Source: Aurantibrevibacter sp041747755 (GTDB lineage Bacteria; Bacteroidota; Bacteroidia; Flavobacteriales; Flavobacteriaceae). From it: DNA of 12,402 nt. Positions 1 through 5,535 of this stretch are shown piece by piece (the stretch's first letter is position 1; each line of letters starts with the position of its first letter). The translations under genes and the position numbers were made by a program. The stretch covers positions 1-12,402 of the forward strand of contig JBGTEN010000130.1 of assembly GCA_041747755.1 (NCBI GenBank), read 5' to 3'. The notes below the pieces were generated by a model. The model made no database searches. It saw only the letters and a list, made by a program, of their open reading frames with translations, and was not told where the DNA came from.

Positions 1-759
1 GCCCGTATTGGCACTTATTTTATAGAATTAGGATATTCCATTCGCCCTTCAAGTGTGCTCTATGACCGTTCACATTCTGCAATAAGCCAAATTAAAAAAG
101 GAGAATTTGATTGGGAAATGCTGTTAAAAAATAAGTCTTGGGTTTTTGTTTCCGGGATTACCCCCGCGTTAGCTACTTCCTGTGCGGAGGAAACCATCCG
201 TTTAGTGAATACAGCAAAACAAATGGGTGTTCAAGTAAGTTTTGATTTTAACTTTAGAAGATCCTTATGGAAAAGCAATATGGTAGCAAGAAAAATATTT
301 GATCAAATACTTTCCTCTACCGATTTGTTGTTTGCAAATACAGGGTCTTTGATAGATGTTTATGGAATGAAATTTAAAGGGGATAATAACACAGAACAAA
401 CCTATGAAGCAGCTGATAAAGTACAGAAGGAATATGGTATAAAACGTTTGGCATTTACTATGCGTGACCATACTTCTGCTACACATAACGTTACAAGTGC
501 ACTTTTTCAAACAGAAAATGAAAAAGAAGTTGGTTCTACCTATACGGTAAATATATTGGATCGATTTGGCACGGGAGATGCGTTTGCTGCGGCATGTTTA
601 CACGGTCTTGAAAAAGGATGGACAAATAAGAAAATAATCGATTTTGCTACAGCTGCCTTCGCTCTGAAACATACCGTAAAGGGAGATCAGCATACCAGTA
701 GTGAAGCAGAGATTCAATCCATAATGGAAGGTAATACTTCCGGACATGTTATACGATGA
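1..759 (+). CDS. kdgK: 2-keto-3-deoxygluconate kinase (PfkB family), 5' truncated by the window edge
   Basis: The reading frame is open from base 1, so the true start lies upstream and only about 252 C-terminal codons are seen; the GTG at 55 is internal. The family phosphorylates 2-keto-3-deoxygluconate to KDPG in the cytoplasm using ATP. Visible evidence: an N-terminal stretch GTYFIELGYSIRPS typical of PfkB sugar kinases, a FDFNFR segment matching the D-x-N-x-R strand of this group, and the PfkB signature FGTGDAFAAA, whose Asp (bases 577-579) is the expected catalytic base. The stop overlaps the next start as ATGA (756-759), implying translational coupling with the KDPG aldolase, which uses its product. 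That pairing is the main reason to prefer KDG kinase over ribokinase or fructokinase. The substrate is inferred from context and motifs. Confidence 0.85.
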   Translation, partial: ARIGTYFIELGYSIRPSSVLYDRSHSAISQIKKGEFDWEMLLKNKSWVFVSGITPALATSCAEETIRLVNTAKQMGVQVSFDFNFRRSLWKSNMVARKIFDQILSSTDLLFANTGSLIDVYGMKFKGDNNTEQTYEAADKVQKEYGIKRLAFTMRDHTSATHNVTSALFQTENEKEVGSTYTVNILDRFGTGDAFAAACLHGLEKGWTNKKIIDFATAAFALKHTVKGDQHTSSEAEIQSIMEGNTSGHVIR

Positions 760-1364
760 GAAGTGCAATTGTTAAGAGTATAGAACAGGCAAAATTAGTT
801 GCTATAATCCGCCTGGAGGATACATCCTCTATTAAGGAATTGTTGAACACCTTATATAAATCTGGGATAAGGGTGCTGGAAATAACAAGCAATACACCTG
901 ACTATTGTGTTGAAATAACAAAGGCTCGTAAACTTTTACCGGATGGACTCATTGGAGCAGGAACCGTCTTAAATGTTAGCATGGCACAAGATGCCATCGA
1001 AGCCGGAGCACAATTTTTAGTTTCTCCCAACGTAAACTCAGCAGTAATTACTGCTGCTCATAAAGCTGATATTCCTATTTTAACAGGAGCGTTAACCCCA
1101 ACTGAAATTGCGACAGCTTTGGAGTATAAGACCGATATCATTAAATTGTTTCCTGCAGGAACTCTGGGAATTCCATATATCAAATTACTAAAGGGACCTT
1201 TTGATAAGGTTAAATTTTTTGCAGTGGGGGGAATTAACGATACTAATGCAGCGGATTGGTTTAATGCCGGAGCTGCCGGAGTTGGTATTGGAGGTGCGCT
1301 AACAAATGGAAGTCTGAGTGAGATTAAATCGGTTGCCGAGAAACTAGTGCAGTTGACTAAATGA
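756..1364 (+). CDS. eda: KHG/KDPG aldolase
   Basis: This 202-residue protein has the normal length of the bifunctional 4-hydroxy-2-oxoglutarate / 2-keto-3-deoxy-6-phosphogluconate aldolase, a cytoplasmic class I aldolase that splits KDPG into pyruvate and glyceraldehyde 3-phosphate. Visible landmarks: VLEITSNTP, in which Glu42 is the expected catalytic acid/base; the GAGTVL turn at about 67-72; DIIKLFPAG, in which Lys130 is the expected Schiff-base lysine; and the phosphate-binding AVGGIN loop at 156-161. The start ATG overlaps the stop of the kinase gene by four bases, so the two form a unit. They would complete breakdown of keto-deoxy sugar acids, for example from alginate, pectin or other uronates; which polymer feeds the pathway cannot be told from this window. 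Confidence 0.95.
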   Translation: MRSAIVKSIEQAKLVAIIRLEDTSSIKELLNTLYKSGIRVLEITSNTPDYCVEITKARKLLPDGLIGAGTVLNVSMAQDAIEAGAQFLVSPNVNSAVITAAHKADIPILTGALTPTEIATALEYKTDIIKLFPAGTLGIPYIKLLKGPFDKVKFFAVGGINDTNAADWFNAGAAGVGIGGALTNGSLSEIKSVAEKLVQLTK

Positions 1365-1380
1365 AATAAGAAAAAACATT

Positions 1381-1401
1381 AACAAGCTGAGACTTGTTTT
1401 T
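1381..1401 (+). terminator. Probable intrinsic terminator after eda
   Basis: A 6-bp stem (AACAAG / CTTGTT) with loop CTGAGA is followed by a T-rich stretch, 17 bases after the aldolase stop codon. The stem is short and AT-rich, so it is a moderate candidate. It would separate the kinase-aldolase unit from the small membrane-protein gene downstream. Confidence 0.55.
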
Positions 1402-1469
1402 GTTTCCTATCCGGCCTACACGGACAGTCTATTTAATTTCGTAAATTGCATACTAGTCATTCAAAGAAA

Positions 1470-1661
1470 ATGTTAAATACGCTATATCGTTTATTACTGC
1501 AATTGCCTATAGGTACAAGAAATCCGGATGACAATGATCCTATTGATTTTACAAACACATTTGATGTCGTTGTATATATTGTTCTACCTATACTCATGAT
1601 TATCTTCTATATCCTTTGGAAGCGAAGGAAGAAAAGGGATAAAGATAAAAAACAGCAATGA
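1470..1661 (+). CDS. Small single-pass membrane protein, conserved flavobacterial type
   Basis: From the ATG at 1470 this is a 63-residue protein; an upstream in-frame TTG at 1446 is possible but less likely. The N-terminal part is short and polar with a Pro/Asp-rich segment (NPDDNDPIDF, about 18-27). One strongly hydrophobic helix follows (about 32-50, VVVYIVLPILMIIFYILW), then a very basic tail (KRRKKRDKDKK), so the tail should face the cytoplasm by the positive-inside rule. I recall short proteins with a similar PIDFT...VVYIVLPILMI pattern in Flavobacteriia, sometimes carrying an enzyme name that cannot be right for 63 residues. No function can be assigned. It is read as a real gene because of its clean membrane-protein architecture and lack of an overlapping competitor. 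Confidence 0.65.
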   Translation: MLNTLYRLLLQLPIGTRNPDDNDPIDFTNTFDVVVYIVLPILMIIFYILWKRRKKRDKDKKQQ

Positions 1662-1801
1662 ACAACCATCTAGCTTTGGTTTTATTAATAGTTCGGAACA
1701 AATTACTAGCCCTAATTGAGCAAAAAGGTATTTTTACTTTTCTAGTAATCCATCCACAATAATTCGCGCACATATCGCCACTTTGCTCTTTCCACAAAGT
1801 A

Positions 1802-1830
1802 AAAAAACCACAACTTTCGTTGTGGTTTTT
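1802..1830. terminator. Strong bidirectional intrinsic terminator (original tRNA-Ser terminator)
   Basis: A-rich sequence, then stem ACCACAAC, tetraloop-like TTTC, stem GTTGTGGT, then T-rich sequence. The flanks are complementary A and T runs, so it can end transcripts in both directions. On the minus strand it directly follows the tRNA 3' remnant at 1835-1850, in the position where the terminator of that tRNA gene would be. It can also end the plus-strand transcript of the small membrane-protein gene. Confidence 0.85.
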
Positions 1831-1834
1831 CCTT

Positions 1835-1850
1835 TGGCGGAGAAAGAGGG
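1835..1850 (-). other. tRNA-Ser 3'-end remnant, candidate attachment site of the island
   Basis: Read on the minus strand the bases are CCCTCTTTCTCCGCCA. This parses as the 3' strand of a T-stem (CCCTC), the 3' strand of a seven-base acceptor stem (TTTCTCC), discriminator G and CCA, in the pattern of a tRNA-Ser. The sequence beyond it does not continue as a tRNA: the expected T-loop TTCGAAT reads TTCTAGA, the other T-stem strand is absent, and no anticodon or D arm is found up to about 1930. A tRNA end with its terminator but without its body is the usual footprint left on one side of an element inserted into a tRNA gene. The intact tRNA-Ser is predicted on the minus strand at the far end of the element, outside this window. 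Confidence 0.6.
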
Positions 1851-1910
1851 TCTAGAACTACGGCTTTAAATAGTTAACAATCAACCGTCTATTTTTTAAT
1901 TGTTTATTTT

Positions 1911-1930
1911 ACTCACCGAATTACTCACCG
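1911..1930. repeat. Two 8-bp direct repeats ACTCACCG, 12 bp apart
   Basis: ACTCACCG occurs at 1911-1918 and 1923-1930, separated by AATT, and a related CTCACC occurs at 1972-1977. They lie 60-80 bases inside the proposed element end. Tyrosine recombinases of integrating elements often bind short direct repeats (arm-type sites) at this distance from the crossover, so that is the suggested role. No integrase gene is visible here to support it. Confidence 0.4.
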
Positions 1931-2201
1931 GATGAAATTATTACTGAATCAATTTGAGAAGAAGCCAAAAGCTCACCTTCAAATTAGCATTTAAACTAGG
2001 CGATTGATTTCATTTCGAAAATGGAGATGGTAAAATATTAATTATAACCAAGATAACTTGATTGTCCGAAAGGAATATAAAATTGCGATTTAATTTATTT
2101 TTATTGCACGACCCAACTCCCAAGGGAGGCGATTTAGGTATGTCATTTCTATCTTTAATATTGGTATACAAGAATCCAAAGGATTTATCGAACCAAAGCG
2201 C

Positions 2202-2261
2202 AAAAACCAAAAGACCAGTTTTTTCCATGGCACATTCTAATAATTCATATATTTGGTTTTT
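2202..2261 (+). promoter_or_regulatory. 10-bp inverted repeat just upstream of the copper cluster
   Basis: AAAAACCAAA at 2202-2211 is perfectly complementary to TTTGGTTTTT at 2252-2261, with 40 bases between. The right arm sits right before the ATG at 2267, so if both arms are transcribed they could pair and hide the translation start, or they could be two half-sites for a regulator. AT-rich composition makes such a repeat easier to get by chance. Confidence 0.3.
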
Positions 2262-2266
2262 ACAAT

Positions 2267-2638
2267 ATGACAAGATTTTTCTACATAGTATTATTTGCTC
2301 TAATTGGTTTCATTTTGACACCAACAGACACCTATGCTTGTGGGTCAAAATCTGAGAACATAGAAAATGCTTGCAATAAACAATCAGATTCTAAAATGGA
2401 GAAAAAAGTTTGTTGCGATAAAGAAAAAGGACAATGTGGTAAACACGAAAAAGATTGTGATAGAAAATGTGGTAATCCCGATTGTCATTGCCCTAGAAAT
2501 TACACAAGTTTTACTATTCCTTTTTTTGAACAACCTACACAAGTAAGAGTAATAGTTAGCAACCCAAACTTTTATTATCAAGAAACCAATTACTCATCAG
2601 CGTTTCTTTCTATTTGGCTACCGCCAAAAATAGGCTGA
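2267..2638 (+). CDS. Cys-rich exported protein, probable metal-binding
   Basis: The 123-residue product starts with a hydrophobic signal sequence (about 1-24, FFYIVLFALIGFILT) and an export cleavage is likely near TYA|C. The next 50 residues are charged and hold nine Cys (25, 36, 49, 50, 57, 64, 68, 73, 75) in CC, CxxGxC-like and CxC groupings with some His, well suited to binding soft metals such as Cu(I). The C-terminal part has few charges and ends in SSAFLSIWLPPKIG. I recall similar short proteins with a Cys/Lys-rich middle and a closing IWLPPK next to copper genes in Flavobacteriia, but know of no named family. The position at the head of the copper cluster suggests periplasmic copper sequestration or sensing. 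It is 91 bases before the next gene and may be cotranscribed with it. Confidence 0.75.
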   Translation: MTRFFYIVLFALIGFILTPTDTYACGSKSENIENACNKQSDSKMEKKVCCDKEKGQCGKHEKDCDRKCGNPDCHCPRNYTSFTIPFFEQPTQVRVIVSNPNFYYQETNYSSAFLSIWLPPKIG

Positions 2639-2649
2639 TTTTCTGCCTT

Positions 2650-2667
2650 GACAGCCAAAGGACTGTC
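2650..2667. repeat. Short inverted repeat GACAG / CTGTC between the first two copper genes
   Basis: GACAG at 2650-2654 and CTGTC at 2663-2667 flank eight bases, 11 bases after the stop of the Cys-rich protein gene. There is no following T-run, so it is a weak terminator at best; it could be an mRNA-processing hairpin or an operator for the next gene. Confidence 0.3.
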
Positions 2668-2729
2668 GATTCGAGAGCAATATTTTCCTTTTAGAATTAA
2701 TAATTTTCAAGAACTTAAAATTTAAAAAA

Positions 2730-3593
2730 ATGAAGTCAATAGAAATATTGATAGCAATAACGCTATTGCTATCGTTTACAGCGGGTACCGCTCAAATCAA
2801 AAACGCTAAAACCGGAAGCGTAAAAATTTATGGTAATTGTGGTATGTGCGAAAGCGCCATTGAAAAAGCAGGAAATTTTAAAAAAGTCGCCGAAGTAGAT
2901 TGGAATAAAGATACCAAAATGGCTACACTAACTTACGATGCAAGTAAAACCAATCAAGAAGAGATATTGAAACGCATTGCATTAGCAGGTTATGACAGTG
3001 ACCAATTCCTTGCACCCGATGATGTGTATGCTCAACTTCCTGAGTGTTGTCAATACGATCGTGTAAAAAAATCGGAAATGGTAAAAACAGAAACGATGGA
3101 AGACCATTCTATGCACAATCAGGATAACACGAAAAGTAATCCAACAGCAACTAACCAAGAAGTCAATCAACTTACAGCGGTTTTTGAAAATTATTTTTCG
3201 CTTAAAGATGCTTTGGTCAAATCTGATGGCACTTTGGCTTCTTCAATAGCAAAAGAGTTAGCTAATGCTTTAAAAGCGGTACAAATGAGTAAATTGTCCT
3301 CTGAAGAACATACGGTTTGGATGAAAGTAATGAAAGACTTGGTGTTTGATACCGAACATATTGAAGAAACCAAAGATGCAGTCCTTCAACGAGACCATTT
3401 CAATACTTTATCAGATAACGTGTATCGGTTGCTAAAAGTTTCAAAACAAGAAACACCTACTTTTTACCAACACTGCCCAATGGCAAATGACGGCAAAGGT
3501 GCCAATTGGTTGAGTAAAGAGAATGCAGTAAAGAATCCATATTATGGTTCTGCAATGCTTACTTGTGGTAAAACGCTTGAAACAATTGAATAA
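2730..3593 (+). CDS. Periplasmic copper-binding protein: HMA domain plus DUF3347
   Basis: This 287-residue protein begins with a signal peptide (about 1-22, ending TAGTAQ). Residues about 29-95 form a heavy-metal-associated (HMA) ferredoxin-like domain with the ligand motif GNCGMC (Cys37, Cys40). A linker follows with CC at 106-107 and a His/Met cluster (MEDHSMH, 123-129). The C-terminal part, from about 145, matches DUF3347, a helical domain found alone or at the end of CusB-like efflux adaptors, with the family's closing motifs HCPMA (248-252) and NPYYGSAMLTCG (269-280). Its Cys, His and Met residues suit Cu(I). It probably buffers periplasmic copper or hands it to partners. The stop abuts the ATG of the HMA-AraC gene with no spacer, so they share an mRNA. 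The ATG at 2730 is preceded by an A-rich leader. Confidence 0.85.
   Translation: MKSIEILIAITLLLSFTAGTAQIKNAKTGSVKIYGNCGMCESAIEKAGNFKKVAEVDWNKDTKMATLTYDASKTNQEEILKRIALAGYDSDQFLAPDDVYAQLPECCQYDRVKKSEMVKTETMEDHSMHNQDNTKSNPTATNQEVNQLTAVFENYFSLKDALVKSDGTLASSIAKELANALKAVQMSKLSSEEHTVWMKVMKDLVFDTEHIEETKDAVLQRDHFNTLSDNVYRLLKVSKQETPTFYQHCPMANDGKGANWLSKENAVKNPYYGSAMLTCGKTLETIE
2750..2773 (+). promoter_or_regulatory. Perfect 10-bp hairpin inside the signal-peptide codons
   Basis: GATAGCAATA (2750-2759), loop ACGC, TATTGCTATC (2764-2773): all ten pairs match, and a T-G pair could extend the stem. It covers about codons 7-15 of the HMA-DUF3347 gene (I-L-I-A-I-T-L-L-L). In mRNA it would form a stable stem close to the start codon, and in DNA it is a symmetric site. 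A role in translation, mRNA processing or regulator binding is possible; there is no proof of function. Confidence 0.45.
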
Positions 3594-4154
3594 ATGAAAC
3601 TATACATCAAAAATATGGTGTGTGGTCGCTGCAAAATGGTGGTGAAGTCTGAGTTGGAAAAACTCGGGCTTCAACTACTTGTGGTAGATTTAGGCGAAGT
3701 GGAAACCGTAGAACCAATTACTGAACAACAAAAAAGCGACGTTGCCGAACGCCTAAAAAGCTTTGGTTTTGAGTTGATTGATGATAAGAAAAGCCGGGTT
3801 ATTGATAAAATCAAGACTTTGATTATTGACTTGGTGCACTATCATAACGCCCAGATCAACACCAATCTTTCAGACTATTTGTCGAGCCAATTGGTACAGG
3901 ATTATTCTTCATTAAGCAATTTGTTTTCAGAAGTAGAAGATTCAACTATTGAAAAGTATTTTATCAATCAAAAGATTGAAAGAGTCAAAGAGTTGCTACT
4001 ATATGATGAATTGACGTTAAGTGAAATTGCATTTCAGATGAATTATAGCAGTGTCGCATATTTGAGCAATCAGTTTAAAAAGGTAACAGGTTTTTCGCCT
4101 TCGCATTACAAGCAACTAAAAGTAAAAAAACGAAGACAAATTGAAGACTTATAA
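3594..4154 (+). CDS. HMA-AraC fusion: putative copper-responsive transcription regulator
   Basis: The 186-residue cytoplasmic protein has two parts. Residues about 1-62 look like a degenerate HMA-type metal-binding fold with MVCGRC (Cys10, Cys13). Residues about 115-180 are an AraC/XylS-type DNA-binding domain, recognisable from KIERVKELLLYDELTLSEIA, then YSSVAYLSNQFKKVTGFSPS, where the second helix-turn-helix and the conserved GFSPSHYK end lie. At 186 residues it is shorter than classic AraC proteins (about 290) and has no sugar-binding domain. The logical reading is that Cu(I) binding to the CxxC pair alters DNA binding by the AraC half, so that it controls its own cluster. Similar fusions occur in Bacteroidota copper loci. 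It starts right at the stop of the DUF3347 gene; 93 bases follow before the next gene. Confidence 0.85.
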   Translation: MKLYIKNMVCGRCKMVVKSELEKLGLQLLVVDLGEVETVEPITEQQKSDVAERLKSFGFELIDDKKSRVIDKIKTLIIDLVHYHNAQINTNLSDYLSSQLVQDYSSLSNLFSEVEDSTIEKYFINQKIERVKELLLYDELTLSEIAFQMNYSSVAYLSNQFKKVTGFSPSHYKQLKVKKRRQIEDL

Positions 4155-4247
4155 ATGTTACAACTCAAACCCAAAATACCACAACAATAGTGTAATGATA
4201 GCTTCTGAACTTTGTCCCATAGTTTTTAACCTTTAAATTTTAAGAAT

Positions 4248-4961
4248 ATGGTACATACTTATCAAGTAACAGGAATGACCTGTTCAAGTTGTGAAGCAAA
4301 AGTAAAGTCATCGTTATTGATGGTAGAAAATGTGGTAAGCGTTGAAGTTTCAAAAGATGAAAATTCAGCCACTATCACAATGGAAAAACATGTTGCGTTA
4401 GACAGATTGCAAAAAGCATTACCCGAAAAGTATCAGATTTCCGCACTTCAACACAACGAAATGGCTGAACAAACAAAAGGTTGGTTTGAAATCTATAAGC
4501 CTATTTTACTGATATTCTTTTATATCTCTTTGGTCACACTATTGGTGCAGTTTTCAAATGAAAAGTTTGATGCAATGCAATGGATGCGTCATTTTATGGC
4601 AGGTTTCTTTTTGGTGTTTTCATTTTTCAAATTACTTAATCTGAAAGGCTTTGCCGAAAGTTATGTAATGTATGATGTGGTCGCCAAGCGTTTACCCGTT
4701 TGGGCTTATATCTATGCTTTTATGGAATTGGCTTTAGGCATTGCCTTTCTTGTCAATTTCAATCCCCTCATTACCAACAGTGTAACATTTATTGTAATGA
4801 GCATCAGCATAATTGGGGTATTGCAGTCGGTATTAAACAAAAAGAAAATTCAATGTGCCTGTTTGGGTGCAGTGTTCAACTTGCCGATGAGTACCGTTAC
4901 CATTATTGAAGATGCGCTTATGATAGTAATGAGTGGTCTTATGTTATTTTATCATTTCTAA
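4248..4961 (+). CDS. HMA domain fused to a MauE/DoxX-like membrane protein
   Basis: The 237-residue protein has no signal peptide. Residues 1-67 form an HMA domain with the canonical GMTCSSC motif (Cys12, Cys15). About five transmembrane helices follow (roughly 83-101, 115-132, 150-170, 176-196, 215-236), resembling the MauE/DoxX-like integral membrane family, which is linked to redox and disulfide handling. A conserved-looking QCACLGAVFNLPMSTVT segment (Cys203, Cys205) lies between the last two helices, next to Met212-Pro-Met-type residues that could bind or pass a metal. With a cytoplasmic HMA domain feeding a membrane domain, a copper-handling or copper-redox role is likely, but the reaction is unknown. 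The gene sits inside the copper cluster, 19 bases before the DUF2911 gene. Confidence 0.8.
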   Translation: MVHTYQVTGMTCSSCEAKVKSSLLMVENVVSVEVSKDENSATITMEKHVALDRLQKALPEKYQISALQHNEMAEQTKGWFEIYKPILLIFFYISLVTLLVQFSNEKFDAMQWMRHFMAGFFLVFSFFKLLNLKGFAESYVMYDVVAKRLPVWAYIYAFMELALGIAFLVNFNPLITNSVTFIVMSISIIGVLQSVLNKKKIQCACLGAVFNLPMSTVTIIEDALMIVMSGLMLFYHF

Positions 4962-4980
4962 CAATTTATACAAATCAAAT

Positions 4981-5535
4981 ATGAAAAATATTTTGCTCCT
5001 CTTTCTAATGTTTATGTTATTTCAGGGTTATGCCCAGCACGAACACCACAACAACCAAACCGACAGTACCGCCAAAGCCAAAAGTCCACGCGCTTCCGCT
5101 ATGGCTATGATAGGTAACAATCACGTTCACATTGACTATGGTTCCCCAAGCTTAAGGGGACGTAACATTTGGAACGGCTTGGTAGCTTATGGGCAAGTGT
5201 GGGCAACAGGTGCACATAAAGCTACGTGGATTGAATTTTCGGAAGATGTGACAATCAACAACCAACTTATTGCTAAAGGAAAGTACGGGGTTTTTACCAT
5301 TCCCGATAAAAAAGAATGGACGCTTATCCTGAGTGAAGATTGGGATATGCATTTGGCAGATGATTACAATTCAGAAAACGATGTGATTAGGATGAAAGTC
5401 AAGCCCAAAAAGAGTAAGGCCCTTGTCGAAGTATTGCAATGCCAGGTAATGAGAACAGGAGATGACCAAGGGAGAGTTGAGATACGTTGGGAATACTTGA
5501 GTGTTTCGTTTGACTTTAAAAATTTAGGGTTATGA
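4981..5535 (+). CDS. DUF2911-family exported protein
   Basis: From the ATG at 4981 the product is 184 residues with a clear signal peptide (MKNILLLFLMFMLFQGYAQ). The frame stays open to 4933, but that extension would bury the signal peptide and overlap the preceding gene, so it is rejected. After a His-rich mature N-terminus (HEHH) comes the DUF2911 domain, seen in the order DYGSPSLRGRNIW (52-64), YGQVWATGAHKATWIEFS (70-87), GKYGVFTIP (100-108) and WTLIL (113-117). DUF2911 proteins are common secreted proteins of Bacteroidota with no established biochemical function. The His-rich start and the place in the operon suggest an accessory periplasmic role in metal tolerance. Its stop overlaps the start of the ATPase gene by four bases (ATGA). 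Confidence 0.85.
   Translation: MKNILLLFLMFMLFQGYAQHEHHNNQTDSTAKAKSPRASAMAMIGNNHVHIDYGSPSLRGRNIWNGLVAYGQVWATGAHKATWIEFSEDVTINNQLIAKGKYGVFTIPDKKEWTLILSEDWDMHLADDYNSENDVIRMKVKPKKSKALVEVLQCQVMRTGDDQGRVEIRWEYLSVSFDFKNLGL

Larger units (their letters stand above)
1851..2266. other. Non-coding stretch between the element end and the copper cluster
   Basis: No convincing gene is seen in these 416 bases. The open frames on both strands are short, overlap each other and show no recognisable domain. Contents are the ACTCACCG repeats, a CTCCC-AA-GGGAG hairpin at about 2116-2127, and a perfect 10-bp inverted repeat AAAAACCAAA (2202-2211) / TTTGGTTTTT (2252-2261), whose right arm ends five bases before the start of the Cys-rich protein gene. 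The promoter of the copper cluster should lie here, but I see no clear pair of Bacteroidota -33 TTTG and -7 TAnnTTTG boxes at proper spacing. Confidence 0.5.

Noticed and set aside
1446..1469. TTG start for the small membrane protein
   Set aside because: An ATG at 1470 gives a normal protein, and the eight extra residues add nothing recognisable.
1835..1930. A complete tRNA-Ser gene on the minus strand
   Set aside because: Only the 3' 16 bases fit; no T-stem partner, anticodon arm, D arm or 5' acceptor strand follows.
2248..2255. TATATTTG as a Bacteroidota -7 promoter box (TAnnTTTG)
   Set aside because: It fits the box, but the leader would be only a few bases and no -33 TTTG lies at the right distance.
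2010..2273. Minus-strand 87-codon ORF in the leader region
   Set aside because: No domain or signal, no start context, and a competing plus-strand frame of like length covers the same bases.
4933..4980. Upstream extension of the DUF2911 gene
   Set aside because: It would overlap the HMA-MauE gene and place 16 residues before a complete signal peptide that starts at 4981.
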